Part shown: piece after piece, positions 40,721 to 47,298 of the stretch
Layout: the number at the start of each line of letters is the position of its first letter
Position numbering within the stretch: the first letter of the stretch is position 1
Source: CAYZXL01 sp964482435
GTDB taxonomy: Bacteria; Auribacterota; JABMQX01
DNA length: 50,308 bases
Direction of reading: 5' to 3'
Assembly: GCA_964482435.1 (NCBI GenBank)
Contig: CAYZXL010000031.1
Location: forward strand, 1-50,308
The notes under the pieces: generated by a model
What the model saw: only the letters and a program-made list of their open reading frames with translations
Database searches by the model: none
Told to the model about the DNA's origin: nothing
Position numbers and translations under genes: made by a program

Positions 40721-40750
40721 ATCTTGGCGGTCCCGTTATCTTGTCTCATT

Positions 40751-40772
40751 GTCTGCGTCCTCTGCGGTCTGC
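40751..40772. repeat. Dispersed repeat, gcgtcctctgcggtct family
   Basis: gtctgcgtcctctgcggtct is the reverse complement, with few changes, of cgcagaggacgcagagaccg at 47010-47030. Occurs in the spacer between the tRNA gene and the NTF2-like gene. Confidence 0.65.
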
Positions 40773-40802
40773 CTTGAAAGTCGGCGCCCCACGGCCAAGG
40801 TT

Positions 40803-40848
40803 CTCGTGGTCTCCGGGAGAACGGGGTTCGCGGTACCCTGGCCTCTGG
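40803..40848. repeat. Imperfect repeat sharing tggtctccggg
   Basis: tcgtggtctccggga with a following gcggtaccctggcctc segment resembles tcatggtctccgggt and gaggcactgccctc at 41703-41746. Both copies are embedded among the other dispersed repeats. Confidence 0.4.
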
Positions 40849-40870
40849 ACAGCCGCGCGGAAGTCGCATC

Positions 40871-40960
40871 CTTCTCTGCGTCTTTGCGCCTTTGCGAGAA
40901 GCTCAGATGTAATGGCGCTCTGGAGCACTTTTCTCTCTCGCCAAGACGCCAGGGACGCCG
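40871..40960. repeat. Two dispersed repeats of the gcgtcttggcgag/gcgcctttgcgag type
   Basis: ctctgcgtctttgcgcc plus tttgcgagaa lies at 40871-40900. An inverted relative, tctctcgccaagacgccagg, lies at 40933-40952. Such copies flank the 3' end of the minus-strand gene that ends at 41001. Confidence 0.55.
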
Positions 40961-41000
40961 AGCGGACAACTGGGGTGACAATCACCGCCGCGGGACTGGC

Positions 41001-41504
41001 TCATCTCTCCAGGACTTCGACGAGGCGGCACTCGCTGAAAAGCCACTTGTTCTCGCTTTTGTTCAACATGCATTCGAGCTCGTGGGTCTCGTCAACGAGC
41101 GATCCGTCAGTCATCGTCCCATTGACCTGGATCGTCAGAGTTGCTTTCGCGATTCCGTCGTCGGGAAACTCGACCTGCAGGTCGTAGAATTTCACTGTGA
41201 GGGTCGAACACTCCAGTCGCGCCTGGGCAATCAGGCTGACTATCTCCTCGCGGGTGAAGTCGCCGGAAAACGACGAGAAGCGCGTTCGGAGGCTGCAATT
41301 CTCGGCGAAGAGGGAGCGGAGCTTGTTGATTTTGGTAGCGGTCGTTATTGGGTTCTCGCGCGAGTCCTTTGACACCGTTTTCGATAGCAACGCGAATTGT
41401 CTCCTCACCTTCCTCTCCCTGCTCGGAAAAAGGCGAGGGGCGAGAAAAAGCCCGACGAGGAGAAGAGCCACGACGATGATGAGGTGCTTAGTGCTTCGAT
41501 TCAT
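41001..41504 (-). CDS. Membrane-anchored NTF2-like protein, unknown
   Basis: 167 aa from ATG 41504 (MNRSTKHLIIVVALLLVGLFL); the longer frame upstream runs into repeat DNA. One N-terminal membrane helix (about 8-23) is followed by a basic linker. The rest (VRRQFALLSKTV, LRSLFAENCSLRT, TREEIVSLIAQARLE, LTVKFYDLQVEFPDDGIAKATLTIQVNG, KWLFSECRLVEVL) fits the cone-shaped NTF2/SnoaL-like fold, with helices first and a curved sheet after. It is probably periplasmic. Function unknown. No operon partner: both flanks are repeat-rich spacers. Confidence 0.65.
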   Translation of the reverse strand: MNRSTKHLIIVVALLLVGLFLAPRLFPSRERKVRRQFALLSKTVSKDSRENPITTATKINKLRSLFAENCSLRTRFSSFSGDFTREEIVSLIAQARLECSTLTVKFYDLQVEFPDDGIAKATLTIQVNGTMTDGSLVDETHELECMLNKSENKWLFSECRLVEVLER

Positions 41505-41525
41505 AAGTTCCGGCACGCATTCTTC

Positions 41526-41783
41526 TGTGACAGGATGAACATGATACACAGGATTCTGCCCTGAAGATAACCGCTACGCGGCGAGGTCTATGACGGGGAA
41601 AACCTGTCTCGCAAAGGCGCGAAGTACGCAAAGAGGGGGAACTTGTGAATTCTTGGCATCTTAGCGTCTTGGCGAGAAAAAACGGGCCAGATAGAGTCAT
41701 TTTCATGGTCTCCGGGTGAGCGAAGCTCATGAGGCACTGCCCTCTCTCTCAAATTCGGTCCATCCTGTAGATCGTGTCGAAAA
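41526..41783. repeat. Cluster of dispersed repeats in spacer
   Basis: The spacer upstream of the NTF2-like gene carries, in order: a gacaggat-type copy (41526-41555), tctcgcaaaggcgcgaag (41607-41636), tcttggcatcttagcgtctt (41650-41680), a tggtctccggg copy (41703-41746) and tccatcctgtagatcgtgtc (41757-41783). Each has at least one relative elsewhere in the window. No gene is visible in 41505-41828. Confidence 0.6.
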
Positions 41784-41828
41784 TATCCCCGCTTTTGATG
41801 GGGGTCTCGGAGTTCATCTGCTTGGGTT

Positions 41829-42344
41829 TCACCACAGGGGCGCTCCGACTATTCGCTTCACAGGCGTCTGACCGAACCGGTGGTCTTCGATGGGCATTTT
41901 TCTATTGTCTCCGACGACATAGACGCAGCCTCTTTCGACTCGCCGCGGCGACAGATTCCAGTCGCAGGGATAGCGGACGTACGGCTCATCAATCGGCTTC
42001 TCGTCAACGAAGAGCTTTCCGGCGCGGAACTCGACCAGCTCCCCTTCGAGCGCTACGACGCGTTTCATGAGCATGATTCTTCTTCCGGCAAAGCGAACCA
42101 CTACCACGTCGTGCCTCTCCGGCTTCGAGAAAAGATACCGCAGCCGCCAGCAGAAGTTGAAGCCGCCGTCGTGGTAGGTCGGCTCCATGCTCGATCCCTT
42201 TATCCGAAGGGGAACGCAGACGTGCCCGAAAGACAGATACGCGAAAGCCACAACAACTGCGACCCGAATGACAAATCCGCGAGTCAGCCGCGGAAAAACA
42301 AATCGCCGAATCTTTTCACCAGCGTGCATGGTTTTCCCGACCAC
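41829..42344 (-). CDS. lepB: Signal peptidase I
   Basis: 171 aa, short form of the S26 family. One N-terminal membrane helix (about 25-42). Catalytic Ser52 lies in GSSMEPT and general-base Lys94 in LMKRVVALEG; VYVVGDNR with the following DHRFG is the conserved box E region (usually SxDSR; here IEDHR). The enzyme cleaves signal peptides on the outer face of the inner membrane and could process the exported proteins encoded nearby. The start is GTG 42344 or ATG 42329. It is shorter than LepB of enteric bacteria, lacking the large insertion domain and second helix, as in Gram-positive-type enzymes. Confidence 0.88.
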   Translation of the reverse strand: MVGKTMHAGEKIRRFVFPRLTRGFVIRVAVVVAFAYLSFGHVCVPLRIKGSSMEPTYHDGGFNFCWRLRYLFSKPERHDVVVVRFAGRRIMLMKRVVALEGELVEFRAGKLFVDEKPIDEPYVRYPCDWNLSPRRVERGCVYVVGDNRKMPIEDHRFGQTPVKRIVGAPLW

Positions 42345-42389
42345 TTTCCGGCGAGAGGTGACAATCTCCCGCGGCCGGGCTGTATTTTG

Positions 42390-42485
42390 GTGGCATGGGC
42401 ATCCTGCCCATGTCCACCACGTGGCATCGGCATCTTGCCGATGGTCTCCGAGCGCTCCACGGGCGAGACGCCGGTTCTACCGTAC
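42390..42485. repeat. Tandem hairpin repeat element
   Basis: Two perfect 8-bp stem-loops lie 12 bases apart: catgggca-tcc-tgcccatg (42394-42412) and catcggca-tct-tgccgatg (42425-42443). A related gggcgagacgccggt arm follows. Short hairpins of this style are common dispersed intergenic elements in some Planctomycetes-like genomes. Their job is unknown. The spacer 42345-42630 otherwise holds no gene. Confidence 0.65.
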
Positions 42486-42630
42486 GGAGTTCCCTTGCGC
42501 CGGGTTGGGTGAACGGCTCGCCTCGCACAATGGCGCAAACCGGGCATTCGGGGCGATTTTTATCGTACCAGGCCATGATAAAAACGTCAACCTCTTTCGA
42601 GGCAGCCCTGACGAATCAGTTTCTATGTGA

Positions 42631-43008
42631 TGGGATGAGGAGGCCGAACCGAAGAGCCTCATAGAAGGGAGGGACATTCCGAATCTCTCTGTCGTCACCT
42701 GCGAGACCTCCTCACCGAATGCTTCGGGGCTTATCTTTTCTGGCCAGATGAAGGAGTTTGCCAAGCTCATAAGGTACAACTTCGACCTTATCCTTTTCGA
42801 TTCCCCGCCTTGCAGAGTGGTAGCTGACGCTCTGATCCTCGCAAACCTTGCGGACGCCGTGATCGGCGTCACCCAGAGCGGCAGGTACTCGAGAAAGATG
42901 GCGGGACGGGCAATTGACCTTCTGGAGAGTGTCAATGCGAATGTCCTCGGTGTCGTCTTGAACGAGGTCAAGGAGCGAGACCACCGGTACTATTACTACT
43001 ACGGGTAG
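42631..43008 (+). pseudogene. C-terminal relic of a second Wzc-like BY-kinase
   Basis: The frame from 42631 to TAG 43008 reads LIEGRDIPNLSVV, SPNASGLIFSGQMKEF, FDLILFDSPPCRVVADALI, GVTQSGRYSRKMAGRAIDLL, ANVLGVVLNEVKERDHR and a five-tyrosine end. It matches residues about 575-696 of the intact kinase at 25643-27847. Walker A, the Wzz domain and both membrane helices are missing, and TGA 42628 closes the frame. It ends in YYYYYG without the long basic tail. DNA identity is clear but not perfect, so this is an old paralogue rather than a recent copy. Confidence 0.85.
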
Positions 43009-45433
43009 GCTGTTGATCACCGGGCGGGCGGCGGCGCGCGCTGGGGGTGCCGGGACGCGGCGGGCCGGTCACAACCACCAGCCAACTGCCGTCTTTCAAT
43101 TTGACCGCACCCGGGTCAGCGCCAGGCACCGGCGCGAAGCCTTCCAGCAATTTCCAGGATTGCCCATCCGCGCTGGCGGCTACCCAGACTCCACCGCGCC
43201 GTCCAGGTCCGCCCGGGTCGCCCGAGCCAAAAAACCGAATTACCGTGCCGTCAGACTGTGCGTTGCCCAGCCAGCGTCGGTCGCCTTCGATTTGCACATC
43301 CTCCTGACGGATGAAATTGAGTCCGTCCCGGCTAATGGCGTGGTAACCCGCGCCCGGGCGTGGAGGCTCCTCGTCGCCACGCCGTTCGGCGCCCGGGACG
43401 CCTGGTGGACGCCCCGACCCGTTATCCGGGGCAAAGAGGTGGAATACCCCTTGATGCAACACCACCGCGCAATCAATCACCGGGCGGCCCTCGATTCCGA
43501 AACGCGCGCCGGGCTCGAATGTGCAGCGCACACCATCGCTCGAAATTGCGGAATAGATCGCGGGGCGATCTTCGTCGAAGCGGCGCCGCCGAAGAGACGT
43601 GAAGTAAAGGCGCACGCGACCGTCCGGCAGGGGGACGAGTGTGGGGTCGAAGGGGAAACGCATCCCTTCGGGCAGGCCGTCCACGCGGACGACCTGGGGC
43701 GCCGTCCAGCTCCGGCCTTCGTCCGACGAAAAGCGCACGGCCACTTTGTCGAAGCTGGCATCGTCGTTCTCCGGAAAGTGCTGGTGCGCAGCGAGGAGTC
43801 GTCCGTCTTTGAGGCGTGCTACCGTTGGCACGCCTGCCCGCTCGAACGTGGCCAACTTCTCCAGCGTGCCATCGCCGCCGACGCGATAGACCAGCACGTC
43901 GTTGTCCCACGGACCCGGATGCGGCGGCCCCTCCTGGCTCGGCGGTGGCGTGGCGTCTAAGGCAGGCTTTTGGGGAGGAAAGCTCGGGACTGGTGGCGAA
44001 GGTGCATCAGGGTAGAGCACCGCTTCCAGATTTGCCGACCAGGTGCCGCTCTGCACGCGATCGGCCAGTTCGCAGACAGCGGCCTGCATGAATACTCCAA
44101 TTGGAAGGCTGGCGGGTTCGAGCCCGCCGCCAATGTCCGAGCGGCTGTAGGTCTTGCCGGCCGGGTTGTCGGGAAACCGGGCCTCGGCACCCGGAAGCTT
44201 TGGAGCCCGGATTCCGCCGGGCCCCAAGGAGCGCGGACGAGGGCCAACCGCCAGAACTCGCTCGACGTAAGCGCGGTCCGGATTCAGCCGTACAAAACGC
44301 GCTCCAGCTTTTCGGAACCCCTCGAGCTGTTCCAGGATATGCGGATGGTCCGGGGCGGCCTGGACGTGGTCGTGCTGGTTCGCGTAAACAATCACTGCCA
44401 GATTCGCGCACTTGCGCACCGCTTGCGGGATGCTCGGCGCAGCATCGCGGTATCGCCAGAATTCCCTGGATTCCTTCAGCGTGGGGATGTGGCGTGGCCG
44501 GTCGCGGCCGATCAACCCGCGTTGGTCCGCCGCCGCCAGGATACGCGGCGAGTACCAGGCCTTGATTCCCTGGCCCGCGTCGCCCACGAAACAGTTGGCG
44601 GGAAAATCGTCGGCGGGGGAGAAGCGTCCGTCGGCGTTCAGGTCAAAGTAAAATGCGCCCTTGATATTGCGCGTAGAAACCAGCATCGGCTTGCCGAACA
44701 TGCCGGGGGAAAGGTCCGCAGACCAGGCAAGGCGAGAAAGGTCCAGCACACCGGTTTGTGGATCGTACGCCGGGTTGACCCCGGTCTCATGTCCGCCGAG
44801 TTCCACGTTGGCCGCTCCCTCGCCGTAGGGTGATTCCATTGAGGCGTACCAGGCGAGGTCGGGGAACTCGTGGCCGAACATCGCCATGGCCAGGCCACAG
44901 GCATTGCCGCCGTGGCTCCAGCCGACGATGCCGCAGTTCTTGTGCAAGACTTTCGTGCCCGGCACCAGGTCTCCGACGCGTTTTCCCTCCTCGTCGCCCA
45001 GGCGGCCGGTGGCAAACCGAATCACATCGGCCAGCGCGCGAATACAATTTGGGCCGCGGAAATCGTATGTTCCTCCGCTTCGTTCGTCGCCCTCGCCCCC
45101 GCCGGGGAACGCAAAGCGAATCTCGATGAAACCGAACCCGACAAACTCAGGGCGGCCGCGGCTGCTGCCGGGCTGCACACCGCCGGGGACGTGAATCACA
45201 ACCGGCGCTCCTTCGGGATAGCGGGGCCTGGGCGGCACGAACACACGCACCGCGATGCCTTCGCGTCCAGCGGCTTCGGAGGGCACCCGGCAAAAGCGGC
45301 CTTCGGGCAAACCGGGTCGCTCTTCTCTGGGACGCTCCTCAGGCTGGGGGGATGACTCGGCGACGGCATAGCTGGACAACGCCAAAGACAGACAACTCCT
45401 GAGCGACCAAAGGAGAATTCTGAAACCGCTCAT
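42968..45433 (-). CDS. Exported alpha/beta-hydrolase fused to a sialidase-like beta-propeller
   Basis: 821 aa from ATG 45433, with a signal peptide (MSGFRILLWSLRSCLSLALS). Residues about 45-430 form an esterase/dipeptidyl-peptidase-like alpha/beta hydrolase: nucleophile Ser173 in VGWSHGGN, and a candidate late acid/His segment YANQHDHVQAAPDH. An EF-hand-like loop FDLNADGRFSPADDF interrupts it. After a Pro-rich linker (PSPPVPSFPPQKP) a BNR/sialidase-like propeller follows with AVRFSSDEGRSWTAPQ, ISRDGLNF and ASADGQSW blades. The last 40 residues lie antisense to the BY-kinase relic, so the natural C-terminus may have been lost. It probably acts on extracellular glycans (inference). Confidence 0.75.
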   Translation of the reverse strand: MSGFRILLWSLRSCLSLALSSYAVAESSPQPEERPREERPGLPEGRFCRVPSEAAGREGIAVRVFVPPRPRYPEGAPVVIHVPGGVQPGSSRGRPEFVGFGFIEIRFAFPGGGEGDERSGGTYDFRGPNCIRALADVIRFATGRLGDEEGKRVGDLVPGTKVLHKNCGIVGWSHGGNACGLAMAMFGHEFPDLAWYASMESPYGEGAANVELGGHETGVNPAYDPQTGVLDLSRLAWSADLSPGMFGKPMLVSTRNIKGAFYFDLNADGRFSPADDFPANCFVGDAGQGIKAWYSPRILAAADQRGLIGRDRPRHIPTLKESREFWRYRDAAPSIPQAVRKCANLAVIVYANQHDHVQAAPDHPHILEQLEGFRKAGARFVRLNPDRAYVERVLAVGPRPRSLGPGGIRAPKLPGAEARFPDNPAGKTYSRSDIGGGLEPASLPIGVFMQAAVCELADRVQSGTWSANLEAVLYPDAPSPPVPSFPPQKPALDATPPPSQEGPPHPGPWDNDVLVYRVGGDGTLEKLATFERAGVPTVARLKDGRLLAAHQHFPENDDASFDKVAVRFSSDEGRSWTAPQVVRVDGLPEGMRFPFDPTLVPLPDGRVRLYFTSLRRRRFDEDRPAIYSAISSDGVRCTFEPGARFGIEGRPVIDCAVVLHQGVFHLFAPDNGSGRPPGVPGAERRGDEEPPRPGAGYHAISRDGLNFIRQEDVQIEGDRRWLGNAQSDGTVIRFFGSGDPGGPGRRGGVWVAASADGQSWKLLEGFAPVPGADPGAVKLKDGSWLVVVTGPPRPGTPSARRRPPGDQQPTRSSNSTGGLAP

Positions 45434-45544
45434 GACGACGCTTTCCCTTTCGCGCGGCTGTAACTCAGCGCTCATTAGCCGCCGCTGCGGTTGTGAAGGC
45501 TCTCGCTCGAAACTCCGCACATTATCGCGCCGGTGGCTGGCGCG

Positions 45545-46846
45545 TTACAGCGTCCACCCCTCACGATACTTGCTGCGGACGTAGCCATCGGCCTCCGGGC
45601 AGTTTTTCGCTTTAAGGTTCTTCGCGTCCCACTCGAGCTTCTTGCCCACGCGGAAGGCGACCGTGCCCAGCAGGTTGTGCTCGATGAGCTTGCCGGAATA
45701 GTCGAAGTTGCACAATGTCGGCGAGCCGGTCTTGCAGCCAAGAATCCACTCTCTGTAATGGCCCGGCGACGGCGGAATCCACGGTTCGGGCGGCTTGAAG
45801 TCCTTAAAGTCGGCCTCCGGCAGCAATATGCGCCGGTCATAGTCGGCCAGGAGCATGCCCTTGTCCCCGACAAAAAGGGCTCCGATGCCCCACTCTTTGA
45901 GGTCGTGCCCGGGCGGTGACTTCGGTCGTTGGATACCGTCGTACCAGTGAAGTTTCAGAGGCGGCATTTTGCCGCGTGCCGGGTGCTCCCAATGAACGAT
46001 CAGCCAGTGGGGATAACTCTCGGCGCTCAAGTGAGACCCCTCCGCCGCGACGGTCAACGGGTCCCGCAGTTTCAGCGCCCAAAACGGTAGGTCAATCAGA
46101 TGGCTGCCCATGTCTCCCAGACATCCGTTGCCGAAGTCCCATCTCTGCTCCCAGGTCATGCAGCCCGGCAGGTAGCTGGAATGATAGGGACGCCAGGGCG
46201 CCGGTCCCAGCCAAAGGTCCCAGTGCAGATGCTCGGGGACCGGCTGCTCTTCCTTTGGACGTTCCGGGCTGGGCCCTTCCCGGCCACACCATACGTGCAC
46301 TTCGCGAACCGGTCCGATGGCCCCGGACTGGATCAGTTCTACCACTCGCCGGTAGTTGTCTCCGGCGTGGATTTGCGTACCCATCTGAGTTGACACCTTA
46401 CTCTTGAGGTATGTTTCCTGCATCACCCGGGCTTCATGCACGGAGTGAGCCAGCGGCTTTTCACAATATACGTGCATGCCGCTCTTCATGGCCATGACGC
46501 TGGCCGGGGCGTGAGTGTGATCGGTCGTACTGACAACCACTGCATCAATGTCCTTTTGACCGAGCATCTCCCGCCAGTCGGTGTAGGTTTTTGCCTTGGG
46601 GAAGCGCCTTGCGCCGACCCGAAGACAGTTGTCATCTACGTCGCACAGGGCAACAATGTTTTCGCTGAGGACCTCGTCCGTATTTGCACGCCCTCGCCCA
46701 GCCACGCCAATGATTCCAATGTCAAGTTTCTCGTTCGCCTCGAAGGTCCAGGCAGAGCGGTTGTTGCCCAGAATCAGCATACCGGCTCCTCCAAGCGCGG
46801 CGCTCATAAGGAACTCACGACGGCTAAGTTGCGATTGCATCGTCAT
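45545..46846 (-). CDS. Tat-exported Gfo/Idh/MocA-family oxidoreductase
   Basis: 433 aa from ATG 46846, with an aaggagg ribosome site 5 bases upstream. The twin-arginine signal SRREFLMSAALGGAGMLILG (8-27) sends the folded enzyme with its cofactor to the periplasm. The Rossmann part has IGIIGVAGRGRAN (43-55), STTDHTHAPA and the family hallmark CEKPLAHS (128-135) with the catalytic Lys130. The C-terminal sheet domain has GCLGDMGSHLIDLPFWAL. Members use NAD(P) to oxidise or cleave sugars; many Planctomycetes-type genomes carry large exported sets. It lies next to exported hydrolases, which suggests glycan catabolism outside the cytoplasm. Confidence 0.92.
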   Translation of the reverse strand: MTMQSQLSRREFLMSAALGGAGMLILGNNRSAWTFEANEKLDIGIIGVAGRGRANTDEVLSENIVALCDVDDNCLRVGARRFPKAKTYTDWREMLGQKDIDAVVVSTTDHTHAPASVMAMKSGMHVYCEKPLAHSVHEARVMQETYLKSKVSTQMGTQIHAGDNYRRVVELIQSGAIGPVREVHVWCGREGPSPERPKEEQPVPEHLHWDLWLGPAPWRPYHSSYLPGCMTWEQRWDFGNGCLGDMGSHLIDLPFWALKLRDPLTVAAEGSHLSAESYPHWLIVHWEHPARGKMPPLKLHWYDGIQRPKSPPGHDLKEWGIGALFVGDKGMLLADYDRRILLPEADFKDFKPPEPWIPPSPGHYREWILGCKTGSPTLCNFDYSGKLIEHNLLGTVAFRVGKKLEWDAKNLKAKNCPEADGYVRSKYREGWTL

Positions 46847-47007
46847 AGCTTCCTCCTTGTTCGTTGACGATCCGGTGTCTTCGGCCCTTTCTTCGGGCAC
46901 ACTCGCATTGCTCCCTTTAGCGGGTTACCCAACATGTTAAGGAACAGTCGTCGCCGCGTCAATCGTTAACCACGACGACACGTAATGCTCCAGTGTTGGG
47001 AGGGACT

Positions 47008-47038
47008 CACCGCAGAGGACGCAGAGACCGCAGGGAGA
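47008..47038. repeat. Dispersed repeat, cgcagaggacgcagag family
   Basis: ccgcagaggacgcagagacc and the following gcaggga. An inverted relative lies at 40751-40772. Copies of such sequences are often seen scattered in spacers of PVC-type and candidate-phylum genomes (general knowledge, not checked here). Confidence 0.65.
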
Positions 47039-47042
47039 TGCC

Positions 47043-47101
47043 CGACAAGATTAACAGGATTTTCAGGATTATCCGGTCCATCCTGTTATCCTGTCGAAAT
47101 C
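47043..47101. repeat. Paired inverted copies, gacaggattaacaggat family
   Basis: gacaagattaacaggat (47043-47059) and, 20 bases later, atcctgttatcctgtc (47080-47095) are near-inverse copies able to form a stem of about 15 bp with one or two mismatches. Same family as 40694-40720. Confidence 0.6.
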
Positions 47102-47298
47102 TTGGCTTCTTTTCTGCCACGTCTGCCGCCCGTAAGCGAGGGGATACCCCGCTCTATTGAATGGGCTTTGCCTTTCATCGTGGCATATTTGGGTCGCCTG
47201 CGATTCGCCGGACCCCCTCGCCCCGACATACACCCGGCCGTGACTCCGGCTAATCCGGCCGTGCCTTCGGAAAAAGAACGCAACGCACCGCCACTACG

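Larger units (their letters stand above)
46901..47298. other. Repeat-bearing spacer
   Basis: No gene. It contains two dispersed-repeat sites (47008-47038 and 47043-47101) and a doubled ccggccgtg at about 47237-47265. It separates the oxidoreductase gene from the 3' end of the glycosidase gene; both are on the minus strand. Confidence 0.6.

Noticed and set aside
43013..44833. Long plus-strand frames opposite the hydrolase-propeller gene
   Set aside because: Ala/Arg/Pro-rich shadows. Signal peptide, GWSHGGN and propeller motifs are all on the minus strand.
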